Below, piece by piece: positions 25,899-35,270 of a DNA stretch of 64,000 bases (the stretch's first letter is position 1; the number at the start of each line of letters is the position of its first letter). Origin of the DNA: Alloprevotella sp. OH1205_COT-284 (lineage in GTDB: Bacteria > Bacteroidota > Bacteroidia > Bacteroidales > Bacteroidaceae); the NCBI RefSeq assembly GCF_003859795.1, contig NZ_RQYI01000005.1:26567-90566 (forward strand). Direction: 5' to 3'. A program made the position numbers and the translations under genes. A model generated the notes under the pieces. The model saw only the letters and a program-made list of their open reading frames with translations. It was not told the origin of the DNA and did no database searches.

Positions 25899-27611
25899 AT
25901 GAAACACAACATCATTCGCTTCCTGCTGCCCATGGCGGCACTTTTTTCCTTGTCGGCGGCAGCCCAAGTGAAAATGTCCAAACTGCTCAAAGCCGAGGGC
26001 GTTGAGGTGGTCTACCAATCCTCAGACAAAGGCAAGCCGCTCTCGCCACGCACCATTTTGCAGTCAAAAGCCCATGAGGTGGCCGTGTTTTCCGAAACGG
26101 GCAACAACGCCTCTCCCACCTCAGAGGCCGAAGCCAGACACCGTGCCGTAATCAAAACCTATCTCGACCTGAACTCCTCGCAGGCCACGCTCGTGGCCGA
26201 CATGCCCGACGGAAAAACAGCTTCGGCCGTGACCGCATTCTCGCAAAACGAAGCCGATTTCAAAGAGATCGGACGCGAAAAAATATTGGGCATTTCCTGT
26301 CGGGTTGTGCGCACCGTGCTCAACTCCAACACCTACGACCTTTGGGTGGCCGAGGGCTTGCCCTTCCGCGGAACGCCGCAATACATGCTCGGCGTGCCGC
26401 GCGGTTTGGTGCTCAAAATCGTGCGCAACGGCGACCGCGTGCAACAAGCCGTGAGCCTCACCCCAAAAAGTTTGAATACACCCCTGCTGCCCTCCCAACG
26501 CGGTCGTCAAATGCCCACGGCCGAATTTCAGCATGCCCTCCGTCAGAGCCGCGTCATCAATGTCCGCGTGTTTGAAGAGGAGCGCGTTTGCTTCGACGGC
26601 AGCAAGTTGCCGCGTCCCGACTCCTTGCTCTCCGATCGGGTCTATCGTTGCGGCGGCGGCAGCATCATTCTCAAAAAAGTGAAACTCCCCGCCTCCTCCG
26701 CCGGACGCCATGTGTTTGTCGAGTTGGCGCAATATAGCGACGGCGATGCCTACGACCGCACCGGATCGGTATTCATCATTCCCACCGGAAAAGAAAAAAC
26801 ATTTCTCGATGCCATTCATCGCCTGCAAGACGTTCCGGCCTTTGAAAGCAACGGAGAGGCCTACCACGGCCTTGTTTCCACTCCGCTCTACGACGCCCCA
26901 ATGGAGCTGATGCGTTTCATCACCGGTTTCGGCGTGAGAAAATTCAACCACGTTAAAGTGCCGGGACAAACGTGGGTGGACTCCGTCGTCTACAAAACCG
27001 ACGTCACCGCCCTCTCCGATCGTCTGCAAGGCGAAGTTTGGGTGGGAGCCTATATCGGAAACTGGGACAAGAATGGCCATAAAGTCAGTCTTACCTTAAA
27101 GTTTCACCCCTCAGGCTCAGACGCACAGCCGCGAGTGTTGCCGCTGTTCAACACGGTCAACTATTTGGAACAGGCCGGACAGCCCTACCCCGAGTTTTTG
27201 GGCAAAGACTCGTTGCGAGTGAAGTTTCGTCTTGACCAAAGCGTGGAACGAGCCACCTTGTTCTATCTCACCACCGGCCATGGCGGTTGGGGCGGCGGTG
27301 ATGAGTTCAACCCCAAACCCAACACCATTATGCTCGACGGTCGAAAGGTGATCGAATTTGTGCCTTGGCGCGACGACTGCGGCACCTATCGCAACATGAA
27401 CCCCTGCACCGGCAATTTCGACAACGGGCTTTCTTCCAGCGATTACAGTCGTTCCAATTGGTGCCCGGCCAGCGTCACCAACCCCGAATATATCCCTCTC
27501 GGCGCACTCGAAGCCGGAGAACACGAAATCGTCATCAAAATTCCACAAGGACAACGCGAAGGAGCCAGCATCAGCTACTGGTGTCTGTCCGGCACGCTCA
27601 TCTGCCACTGA
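25899..27611 (+). CDS. Secreted PNGase F-like peptide-N-glycosidase
   Basis: A 570-residue secreted protein. The signal peptide is MKHNIIRFLLPMAALFSLSAAA. An N-terminal domain of roughly 180-200 residues, as in the larger PNGase F-II-type enzymes, precedes the two-lobed PNGase F core. Core features are VFVELAQYSDGDAYDRTGSV, GFGVRKFNHVKVPGQTWVDS, the Gly-rich TTGHGGWGGGDEFNPKP and the Cys-rich end with WRDDCGTYRNMNPCTGNFDN and SNWCPASVTNPEYIPLG. Such enzymes cut the amide between Asn and the first GlcNAc, releasing whole N-glycans. It lies 108 bp before a GH92 mannosidase with no terminator between, supporting joint N-glycan use. Confidence 0.88.
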   Translation: MKHNIIRFLLPMAALFSLSAAAQVKMSKLLKAEGVEVVYQSSDKGKPLSPRTILQSKAHEVAVFSETGNNASPTSEAEARHRAVIKTYLDLNSSQATLVADMPDGKTASAVTAFSQNEADFKEIGREKILGISCRVVRTVLNSNTYDLWVAEGLPFRGTPQYMLGVPRGLVLKIVRNGDRVQQAVSLTPKSLNTPLLPSQRGRQMPTAEFQHALRQSRVINVRVFEEERVCFDGSKLPRPDSLLSDRVYRCGGGSIILKKVKLPASSAGRHVFVELAQYSDGDAYDRTGSVFIIPTGKEKTFLDAIHRLQDVPAFESNGEAYHGLVSTPLYDAPMELMRFITGFGVRKFNHVKVPGQTWVDSVVYKTDVTALSDRLQGEVWVGAYIGNWDKNGHKVSLTLKFHPSGSDAQPRVLPLFNTVNYLEQAGQPYPEFLGKDSLRVKFRLDQSVERATLFYLTTGHGGWGGGDEFNPKPNTIMLDGRKVIEFVPWRDDCGTYRNMNPCTGNFDNGLSSSDYSRSNWCPASVTNPEYIPLGALEAGEHEIVIKIPQGQREGASISYWCLSGTLICH

Positions 27612-27719
27612 TGCCCCACCCCGCCATTGCTTCGCCGTGCGGCCGCAGACAAACATCTGTCTGCCGTACTCCTGCGACCGATTTCATTTTTTGAAAAACA
27701 CCTTCAATACCTTTCAACC

Positions 27720-29930
27720 ATGAATCTGAAACGATCTTCCCTCCTCTTGGCATGGGCGATTTCGCTCGTCGCCCTTGCCGGCAACTACACCCGTTTTGTC
27801 GATCCCTTCATCGGGACGGCTGCCACCGGACACACTTTCCCCGGTGCCACCACGCCTTTCGGACTTGTGCAACCCGGCCCGGCAACGGGTGTCGTAGGTT
27901 GGCAATACTGCTCCGAATACATCAACAGCGACACCACCATTTGGGGCTTCACCCAAACCCACCTCAACGGCACGGGATGCACCGATTTGGGCGACGTGCT
28001 CATCATGCCCTTCACCGGATCCGTGGGACAGGGCGTCGATATGTCCCAATGGGGTTGGAGCAACGAGAAGCTCAACCCCTATGGAAGTCGCAAAAACCAT
28101 GAAACGGCACGCCCCGGCTACTATGCCGTCACCCTTGCCGACCACGGCGTGCGCACCGAAATCACCGCAACGCCCCGTGTGGCCTACTACCGGCACACAT
28201 TTCTGCCGGCCGACACCACCGGGCTGTACATAGACCTGCAACACGGGCCGGCGTGGAACTGGGAGCAGTTCAACTCCTTTGTGCTCGAAAGCTCCTTGCA
28301 GCAAGACGACGCCCACACCCTCAGCGGACACATTCGTCGCAAAATGTGGGTGGAAAAAGACATTTATTTCGTCATCAAATTCTCCCAACCCCTCCAATCC
28401 ATTCGCCGCTTCGAGAAGCAGAAAGGGCACCGAGGCGAGCGCGCCGTGTTGCACTTCTCCCTCCCCGCCGACGGGCGTTTGGAGATGAAGGTGTCCGTGT
28501 CGTCCGTTTCGGTCGAGGGAGCACGCCGCAATCTTGCCGCCGAACTTCCGCAATGGAATTTCGAAAGCACAGCCCAAGCTGCCGATTCCGAGTGGGATCG
28601 CATGCTATCGCGCATTGAAGTGAGCGGCACGCCCCGACAACTCAAAAACTTCTACACCGGTTTCTATCACGCCCTCATACAGCCCAACAACATTGCCGAC
28701 GTCGATGGCACCTATCGCGACACACGCGGCAACATCGCCAAGGCCGAGGGCAACGGCGAAATGTTCTCCACGCTCTCCATTTGGGACACCTATCGCGCCG
28801 CACACCCCTTCTACACTCTCTTCGTGCCCGAAAAAGTCGATCCCTTCGTGCGCTCCATGATTGCACAGGGCGAAAGTCAAGGCTATCTGCCGATTTGGGC
28901 ACTTTGGGGCAAGGAAACACACACCATGATCGGCAACCACGCCGTCAGCGTCATTGCCGAGGCCTACCGAAAAGGATTCAGAGGTTTCGATGCGGAGAGA
29001 GCCTACGCCATCGTCCGAAAAACACTCACCGAGAGCCATCCGGAGAAAACAAACTGGGAAATCTACAATCGCTACGGCTACTACCCCTATGACTCGATCA
29101 AGTTGGAGAGCGTTTCGCAAACCCTCGAAATGACCTACGACGACTATGCCGCCGCCGATTTCGCACGCCGTTTGGGCAAGCAGCAAGACGCACGTTTCTT
29201 TGCACGGCGCGCCGACAACTACAAAAACCTCTTCGACCGCTCCACGGGATTCATGCGTCCCAAAGACTCCAAAGGCCGCTGGCGCACGCCCTTCCACCCC
29301 GATGCAGTCGGACATGCCGAGAGCGGAGCGGGCGACTACACCGAGGGCAACGCGTGGCAATACACGTGGCACGTGCAACACGACATTCCCGGACTGATCG
29401 CACTGATGGGAGGAAAAACGCCATTTCTCAGAAAACTCGACAGCCTCTTCATCATCGAACTCACCAAAACCTTCCTCCCCGACGTGACTGGATTGATCGG
29501 ACAATATGCCCACGGCAACGAACCTTCCCACCACGTGGCCTACCTCTACGCCATGGCCGGCCGGCCCGAACGCACTCACGAACTGGTGCGTCAGATCTGC
29601 GAAACACAATATCGTCCCGCCCCCGACGGCCTTTGCGGCAACGACGACTGCGGACAGATGTCTGCATGGTACATGTTTTCCGCCATGGGCTTCTATCCCG
29701 TAGACCCCGTCAGCGCGCGCTACATCCTCGGTGCGCCCCAAATGTCTCGCTTCATCTTGAACATGGGCGGAGGAAAACGATTTGAAATCGAAGCCAAAAA
29801 CCTCTCGAAAGAAAACCTCTACGTCAAGGAGGTTTACCTCAATGGACGCCGCCACAAGAAAAACTACATTGAACACACCGATATCTTGCGCGGCGGAAAA
29901 CTCCTCTTCGTCATGGGGGCGAAACCTTAA
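27720..29930 (+). CDS. Secreted GH92 family alpha-mannosidase
   Basis: A 736-residue Ca2+-dependent alpha-mannosidase (mainly alpha-1,2) of family GH92. The signal peptide is MNLKRSSLLLAWAISLVALA. The N-terminal motif FIGTAATGHTFPGATTPFGL, GFTQTHLNGTGC in the first half, and the C-terminal block GNDDCGQMSAWYMFSAMGFY are diagnostic. The glycan-facing acid is probably in YTEGNAWQYTWHVQHDIPG. The start at 27720 gives the signal peptide; an in-frame start at 27627 lies between genes. It would trim high-mannose glycans released by its upstream neighbour. Confidence 0.95.
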   Translation: MNLKRSSLLLAWAISLVALAGNYTRFVDPFIGTAATGHTFPGATTPFGLVQPGPATGVVGWQYCSEYINSDTTIWGFTQTHLNGTGCTDLGDVLIMPFTGSVGQGVDMSQWGWSNEKLNPYGSRKNHETARPGYYAVTLADHGVRTEITATPRVAYYRHTFLPADTTGLYIDLQHGPAWNWEQFNSFVLESSLQQDDAHTLSGHIRRKMWVEKDIYFVIKFSQPLQSIRRFEKQKGHRGERAVLHFSLPADGRLEMKVSVSSVSVEGARRNLAAELPQWNFESTAQAADSEWDRMLSRIEVSGTPRQLKNFYTGFYHALIQPNNIADVDGTYRDTRGNIAKAEGNGEMFSTLSIWDTYRAAHPFYTLFVPEKVDPFVRSMIAQGESQGYLPIWALWGKETHTMIGNHAVSVIAEAYRKGFRGFDAERAYAIVRKTLTESHPEKTNWEIYNRYGYYPYDSIKLESVSQTLEMTYDDYAAADFARRLGKQQDARFFARRADNYKNLFDRSTGFMRPKDSKGRWRTPFHPDAVGHAESGAGDYTEGNAWQYTWHVQHDIPGLIALMGGKTPFLRKLDSLFIIELTKTFLPDVTGLIGQYAHGNEPSHHVAYLYAMAGRPERTHELVRQICETQYRPAPDGLCGNDDCGQMSAWYMFSAMGFYPVDPVSARYILGAPQMSRFILNMGGGKRFEIEAKNLSKENLYVKEVYLNGRRHKKNYIEHTDILRGGKLLFVMGAKP

Positions 29931-29954
29931 AACCTCTCTCCATCATCCTTCAAC

Positions 29955-29991
29955 AGCGGTGTCCGCCCAAACAATTTGGACGGACACCGCT
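29955..29991 (+). terminator. GH92 terminator hairpin
   Basis: Arms agcggtgtccg (29955-29965) and cggacaccgct (29981-29991) form an 11-bp stem followed by TCTTTCTTCT. Confidence 0.8.
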
Positions 29992-30100
29992 TCTTTCTTC
30001 TGCCACTGTCGGACATTACCGTTGTTTTTACAAAAAATGAAGGATTTCAACTCAAAATCTCTAACCTCCTCTAAACTTTACCGGACACCAATAATTCTTA

Positions 30101-30151
30101 AAGAACAACCACATTCAAAGAGCATTCGGCTCTTTGAATGTGGTTGTTCTT
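30101..30151. terminator. Perfect 23-bp hairpin
   Basis: Arms 30101-30123 and 30129-30151 are exact reverse complements with a 5-nt loop. It lies in the spacer between the convergent GH92 and surface loci. It is longer than needed for termination and could also be a remnant of a small mobile repeat. Confidence 0.6.
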
Positions 30152-30189
30152 ATTGATTTTGAAGGACAAAAGCAATCAACATGAAAGGA

Positions 30190-30220
30190 AATTGTCCGAA
30201 AATTTAATTTTCGGACAATT
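30190..30220. repeat. 31-bp near-perfect palindrome
   Basis: aattgtccgaaaatt (30190-30204) and its exact complement (30206-30220) surround a single T. Its ttgtccgaaaa core echoes tgtccg in the neighbouring hairpin at 29955. It could be a protein-binding site or a terminator for the minus-strand locus. I see no gene in 29931-30466. Confidence 0.5.
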
Positions 30221-30466
30221 CTATTTTACCTCCCATAGTAGAACGACAATCTGAGAGGAAGAAAATTTATCTCTGATGCAGTTCAACGGAGCAGCTATGA
30301 GAATGCATCAAAAAACTATCCAAGAAAAACCTTTCATTTATTTGATGATATTCCAACGAAAGAGTAATAGCAACAACTTGATCACAATAGCTTTCTCAAA
30401 GTTTTTCAGTGCCTTATCTATCAATAGTATTTTCAGAACAAATCTCTCAATTGATAAATCATCTTT

Positions 30467-31015
30467 CTATGGATGCAAAAACTTCTTGATATCCTCTCGA
30501 ATTTTGTAAAGCTCGTAATTAAGAGGATAGATACGTACTATTTTTCCCGAACGATCCAAAAGAACTTTATTGAAACCTTGTATTCCTCCCGTAGAATGAA
30601 GATCAGCATCTTCTACTACAACTTGAGTCTGCGTATTATACAAATAACTTAAAATGGCATTATCCTTTGAGTTGGGAACAGCAAAACGAGGGTATGAGAC
30701 CTTACGTTCTTTGGTCAAAAAGTGGCTTTTGCCCCCCCCCGGAAGAATCTCTTCATTCAAGTCGTCGCAAAGAAACTCCAAAACTTGAAAACCTAAATCA
30801 CCATAACATCTTTGCATATCTTCGAAATCATCACATTGCCATGCATTTACGCTTATGGGAGAGGATTGAACCACTAAAATGACTTTGCCTTGATAATCGG
30901 CAAAAGAAATGGTACGTCCATCCATCGTGACAGACGAAAAATCAGAAAAGCCTTGTGCCTCCGCAGTGAAAAAAACAGAAAGAGTAAACAAAAACGAGAA
31001 AAAAAACTTACACAT
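30467..31015 (-). CDS. Secreted glutathione-peroxidase-like protein lacking the peroxidatic cysteine
   Basis: 182 residues with the signal peptide MCKFFFSFLFTLSVFFTAEA. The fold tracks glutathione peroxidase: FSSVTMDGRTISFADYQGKV is the usual first strand-loop-strand, and GFNKVLLDRSGKIVRIYPL matches the late NFTKFLVDRDGKVV block. The active residues are changed. Where peroxidases have VASKCG (or Sec), this protein has SSPISV, and the Trp/Asn and Gln positions also appear to be lost. It is therefore probably not a peroxidase and may be a binding or structural protein. It is the last gene of the surface locus, 92 bp behind the 905-residue protein. Confidence 0.65.
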   Translation of the reverse strand: MCKFFFSFLFTLSVFFTAEAQGFSDFSSVTMDGRTISFADYQGKVILVVQSSPISVNAWQCDDFEDMQRCYGDLGFQVLEFLCDDLNEEILPGGGKSHFLTKERKVSYPRFAVPNSKDNAILSYLYNTQTQVVVEDADLHSTGGIQGFNKVLLDRSGKIVRIYPLNYELYKIREDIKKFLHP

Positions 31016-31107
31016 AATATTCGTGATTAAGATAAAAAAGAAAATACTGATCGAACGAGAATAGAAAAATTTCCATCTCGTTCGATAAACTTAAAACTCT
31101 CTTTCCT

Positions 31108-33825
31108 TTAAAGGGCTTTATTCATCAATATCGGATTGACGGGCGCAAAACAAGGAACAACTTGTATGTTGATATATCCCTCATAACTTCTACCACATTT
31201 AGGAGGATTCACCACTACCTTATAAAGACCTGACATATTACGTTTAGCATTGGGAATCACAGGATTTTGTAAATTAGAAGTAAATCCATTAGGGCCGGTC
31301 CAAGTGTAATTCGTTAACGGTAAGCAGGTTAAACGTATATCATCCCCCACGCAAACAACATCATTGGGTGCTCCCGCAATAGTCAGGTTCGTCAAATCAC
31401 CAATGGTCAGTTTTTGCGAGAATGTATTACCACAAGCATCGGTTATACGTGCCGTATAAGTTTCTCCGGATGCTCCATATTCAAAAAATGCGATATCATT
31501 GGGAGGAATAAGTGTAGGCCAATCCGACGCATTTACTCCGGAAGGACGTTCTATTTTTTGAGTATTCTGAGCGTTCCACAGTTCATAGGTATAAGGCCCT
31601 TTTCCCTTCTCTCCTTTGACATAAATCTGCCCCAATGTACTGGTACCCACACAAGAATAAGCAGCCGTATATTCATGTGCCAATTTTACCTGCGGACGTT
31701 TGAAATCAATCGTTGCAGTAGCCAAAGGGCAGGTTTTACCATAAGCACAAATACCTAAACTGTAAACCCCTTCTTTAGTCAGAAGAATTTCTTGTCCGGA
31801 ACTGGAAGAATTATGAGAGTACCCACCTTCGGGGCCGGCTGTAATGCGAAAATCAGTCCCATGTTGAGAACCTTCATAAGTAATTACTCCTTTTGGAAGA
31901 ATACGCAAAGTGGAGCAATCTTCTGTCTGTGTATAACTAAAATCACGATAATTATAAAATCCTTTGTGTTTTATATTATACACTTTCACAACATTACAAG
32001 GGTCTGTTACCGTCAAAGTATAATCCCCTTCCGGAAGATACATTTCATCAAAATACACATATGTGCTGCTACTTGAGGTGGTTTGTTGTTTCTGATAAAT
32101 ACCATTTGGTCCTCGTAACTCAAAAGTCGTTCCCATTTTAATAGCCTTGTAATCTGTCCTATTTGCTCGTGGTTGAGCATGATCTATCAAGCATGAATTT
32201 ATTGAATTCGCTCCCAGACCTATCATATATTCTTCTTGTGGTGTAGGAACCGTGATTTCTGAATAGTAATGCCTATCCGGAAATTGAGGAATATCGAAAC
32301 GTATCTCATATTTTCGGTCATACTGTAATTTACAACTCTCTGTATTACGCGGGATATTATCACATATCAATTGTTCCAATCCCACGCCTTTACCCTTGGT
32401 AATGTCATAAACCGCATAAACAACTCCTGCGCAATTGCTGTTTCCTAAATCAGTAGTAACATGATATCCATCGCAAAGATATCTATAAGAAGTAGATATG
32501 GTTCTATTAAACCTTAATATATTACTGGAATTACCATAAAGACGTATATTGATACCATTTGCATCAGTAACTTTCAAGTAATAGTCTTTTTCATACTCTA
32601 AATTAGCCGGTGTAGTGGATTGATTATACCCAAGGATATCAACTTCGTGATAAACTGGTCCCGAATCAGATGTTCCTTTATAAAAAACGGCATGAAGGGG
32701 AAAACAATAATTTCCATCATAATCCTGCCAAGGACGAACAGTGTATTCATAAATTTCGCATTTAGACACTCCATTATAAGTTACAGTTCCAGGTTTAATA
32801 TACAATGAATATTTACGAGTATTAGCAGTACATTCTTTATGTCTAATATAAAGATTGAGTGTATATTCATTATTAGAACTCTGAGGATAAAAATCACTGA
32901 TCTTATATGGAGACATATTAAAAGCATAAACTGCATCATCTTTTTTCAATGTTTGCCAATTGTTCGGTTGTTGCCCGAACTTCGCCAGTCCGATCTGAAA
33001 CATCCCATTCTCAAGAGCAGTTAAATAAGCCGGCCTTGATGTATAAAATTCAGGCTTAACTTTATTTGATACATGTATCAGGTTACAATCCGTATTATTC
33101 AGATTGGGTCTAATCATATAAAGACCTTCCGTATATAAAGGCGGAACCTCTCCAAGTGCAGTTATATCCAAATTAACAGTTGCGGTATAGCACTGCTGAT
33201 CACTGACTTCCACGATATACTTTCCTGCCGGATATTTCTTGAAAGGAAAAGTGTAATTATTTTCATTCTTTTGGGGAGTAATCACAACAGGTGTGGTTAT
33301 TCCCGATCCGGCTGGTGCAGAAATCATCTTAAATGTATAATTCCCCAAACCTCCGGTTACATTCATAACAATCGTTCCAGAAGCACAATTGGCAAAAGAA
33401 GGTAGAGAAAGTTGTTGATTGTAAGAAGCATTGATCAATTCATAATTTCCTCCGACAACAACATTACGAATCATACGGCGAAGTTTCTGTTGGTTATCGC
33501 TCTTACACGTTGCGGTAATGACAATATTATAAGTACCAGGAGGGATAGAAGTAAGTAAATTACTCGTTGTAGGAAATATACTAAATCCTCCTTCAGCTTC
33601 CGATTCTAAGGAAAAATAATAGTTATAATAATTATCTGCATCCGCACCGGCAGTAATAACTTTAATTTTTCCATCACTTTGACAGACAGAGTTTGTGATC
33701 TCTGTGGAAAATTGAATGTCATCACTGGAACAAGAAGTCGTAGGTACCTGTGCCTTTACTACCAATGCAACACAGAAATAAAAGCATACAGCAAGAATAC
33801 GTAAAGGAAATATAGTGCAATTCAT
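31108..33825 (-). CDS. Large secreted repeat protein (SprB-like / Ig-like repeats)
   Basis: 905 residues after choosing the Met at 33825, which gives a signal peptide ending FYFCVALVVKAQ. A longer frame from 33867 is less signal-like. The protein carries recurring beta-sandwich-type units built around a GxYxxxVTDxC pattern: PPGTYNIVITATC, PAGKYIVEVSDQQC, EGDYTLTVTDPCNVV and GETYTARITDACGNTF. These resemble the SprB or adhesin repeats of Bacteroidetes. The last ~85 residues look like an Ig-like module (GDDIRLTCLPLTNYTWTGPN). No T9SS sorting domain is evident at the C-terminus. The role is inferred to be a surface adhesin or scaffold. Confidence 0.7.
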   Translation of the reverse strand: MNCTIFPLRILAVCFYFCVALVVKAQVPTTSCSSDDIQFSTEITNSVCQSDGKIKVITAGADADNYYNYYFSLESEAEGGFSIFPTTSNLLTSIPPGTYNIVITATCKSDNQQKLRRMIRNVVVGGNYELINASYNQQLSLPSFANCASGTIVMNVTGGLGNYTFKMISAPAGSGITTPVVITPQKNENNYTFPFKKYPAGKYIVEVSDQQCYTATVNLDITALGEVPPLYTEGLYMIRPNLNNTDCNLIHVSNKVKPEFYTSRPAYLTALENGMFQIGLAKFGQQPNNWQTLKKDDAVYAFNMSPYKISDFYPQSSNNEYTLNLYIRHKECTANTRKYSLYIKPGTVTYNGVSKCEIYEYTVRPWQDYDGNYCFPLHAVFYKGTSDSGPVYHEVDILGYNQSTTPANLEYEKDYYLKVTDANGINIRLYGNSSNILRFNRTISTSYRYLCDGYHVTTDLGNSNCAGVVYAVYDITKGKGVGLEQLICDNIPRNTESCKLQYDRKYEIRFDIPQFPDRHYYSEITVPTPQEEYMIGLGANSINSCLIDHAQPRANRTDYKAIKMGTTFELRGPNGIYQKQQTTSSSSTYVYFDEMYLPEGDYTLTVTDPCNVVKVYNIKHKGFYNYRDFSYTQTEDCSTLRILPKGVITYEGSQHGTDFRITAGPEGGYSHNSSSSGQEILLTKEGVYSLGICAYGKTCPLATATIDFKRPQVKLAHEYTAAYSCVGTSTLGQIYVKGEKGKGPYTYELWNAQNTQKIERPSGVNASDWPTLIPPNDIAFFEYGASGETYTARITDACGNTFSQKLTIGDLTNLTIAGAPNDVVCVGDDIRLTCLPLTNYTWTGPNGFTSNLQNPVIPNAKRNMSGLYKVVVNPPKCGRSYEGYINIQVVPCFAPVNPILMNKAL

Positions 33826-33886
33826 AAAATTGAATATTTTATAAAAATCCGGAAAACAAAAGACCAAAAGCTTTATCTATTATTTG

Positions 33887-34528
33887 TTAATCCGATATAG
33901 GTTTAACACTGAAAAGAATGTTCATAAAGGTACGCTCCGTTGGATTACAATTTGCTTTTACTCTATAAGTGAGCATCCCTTCATTACTTACAGCCACATT
34001 CTCGAAAACCTCTGCATCATAGTATACGACAAAAAAGTTCAACAACTCTTTTTCGAATAAAGGTAATGAAGAAGAGTTGTTACTTCGTACAGAAGAAGTA
34101 GTTTCTTGAAGAAGGAACTGCTCTTTGTAACGAGCATATAAATCAATCTGATAAAGAGTTGATGCCGTTACATATTCACCGGGTTTTGCATATGTTGGAT
34201 CCAATGGTAATAAAATCGGAGGCATATAAAACGTCCAACGAGGTTGGGCTATCGCTTTCCCCAATACTCCATTTTTATCCACAAGAAGAGCATTCTTACC
34301 TGAGTAAACTGTGCTTGGAGTGGCAGTCAATGCAGGTGTTCCATAATGTTTTTCTCCTATAACGGGAAGATTTCCCACACGCAAAGTTCCTTTCACATGG
34401 AGATCTTCCGTGGGCTTATTTGTATTTACTCCGACCAACGTTTGCTGTCCTCTTACAATCAATACTGAAAAAGTTAAGAAGAAAAACAAAAGTACTCCAC
34501 GGAGAGTATGGCTATTCGTGGTGATCAT
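33887..34528 (-). CDS. Secreted protein, paralogue of the preceding gene
   Basis: A 213-residue protein with a signal peptide (LRGVLLFFFLTFSVLIVRGQ). After cleavage it has VGVNTNKPTEDLHVKGTLRV, the G-(I/V)-x-T-x-x-P-x-E-x-L-x-V-x-G pattern common in Bacteroidetes surface proteins and phage tail-fibre tips. It is clearly paralogous to the gene at 34525-35163, sharing FYMP-x-LP, YKEQF, YFV(V/T)Y(Y/F)D and G-x-LTY-(R/K)-VK blocks. The start overlaps the upstream stop by 4 bp. Family and function unknown; it probably has a beta-rich trimeric or adhesive role. Confidence 0.65.
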   Translation of the reverse strand: MITTNSHTLRGVLLFFFLTFSVLIVRGQQTLVGVNTNKPTEDLHVKGTLRVGNLPVIGEKHYGTPALTATPSTVYSGKNALLVDKNGVLGKAIAQPRWTFYMPPILLPLDPTYAKPGEYVTASTLYQIDLYARYKEQFLLQETTSSVRSNNSSSLPLFEKELLNFFVVYYDAEVFENVAVSNEGMLTYRVKANCNPTERTFMNILFSVKPISD

Positions 34529-35163
34529 AAATATCTAATTTTTAAGACAATATTCATATAGGTTTTAGGTGTCTTAACTGCAGAAGATTTGACCTTATAA
34601 GTCAAAATACCTGCATTTGTGATCCCGACTTTATCATAAACCTGATTATCAAAGTAGGTAACAAAATAATCCAATTGAGTATTATTAGGAATTACTTGTA
34701 TATTTTCCGTTGCTCCGGGATTTTTAACCGTATTAGAAACACTCATAGAAAACTGCTCCTTATAAACTTTATACAAATCTATTTGAAACTTATTGGTTCC
34801 ATTATCAAAAGTTACATTCGTACCTGTCAAAGCATCTGCCTGAATAGGCAAAACGACAGAAGGCATGTAAAAGAAAACCGGTAGCATATGAGTGCTCTTA
34901 CCCAAAACTCCATTTCCATCCACAACAACAGACGCCCTTGCATTAAAGGTTTGATTTTTGGTTGAAGATGCAGTACCATCAGGCATGGTATATATAGAAT
35001 TGGTTGCTCCATGAATAGGTAGATTCTCCACACGCATAGTACCGTTCACATGAAGAATTTCTGTGGGATTATATGTATGTATTCCTACCTTATTAACCAC
35101 TTGTGCCTCTAATGTCAAGGCAGAAAACATCATAATAATATAAGCGAAAAGTTTGAGTCTCAT
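34525..35163 (-). CDS. Secreted protein, paralogue of the following gene
   Basis: 212 residues with signal peptide MRLKLFAYIIMMFSALTLEA and the mature start QVVNKVGIHTYNPTEILHVN. It shares the architecture and motifs of the gene it overlaps downstream (33887-34528), including KNQTF/KNALL-like linker, VDGNGVLGKS, FYMPSVVLP, YKEQF, YFVTYFDN and GILTYKVK. The pair looks like a tandem duplication with strong divergence. No catalytic motif is visible. Confidence 0.65.
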   Translation of the reverse strand: MRLKLFAYIIMMFSALTLEAQVVNKVGIHTYNPTEILHVNGTMRVENLPIHGATNSIYTMPDGTASSTKNQTFNARASVVVDGNGVLGKSTHMLPVFFYMPSVVLPIQADALTGTNVTFDNGTNKFQIDLYKVYKEQFSMSVSNTVKNPGATENIQVIPNNTQLDYFVTYFDNQVYDKVGITNAGILTYKVKSSAVKTPKTYMNIVLKIRYL

Positions 35164-35270
35164 ACCTAATAATATTTATATTGTTTCTATTTTTTAATCC
35201 AAAGAAGAAGAAATGCTTCTGCAAACCCCAAAGCCTCCTGAGAGCATTTTACAACTCTTCATTTTCTTCT

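Noticed and set aside
30276..30509. A 77-codon plus-strand frame near the island's left edge
   Set aside because: Overlaps the 3' end of the peroxidase-like gene on the opposite strand and has AT-rich random composition with no recognisable feature.
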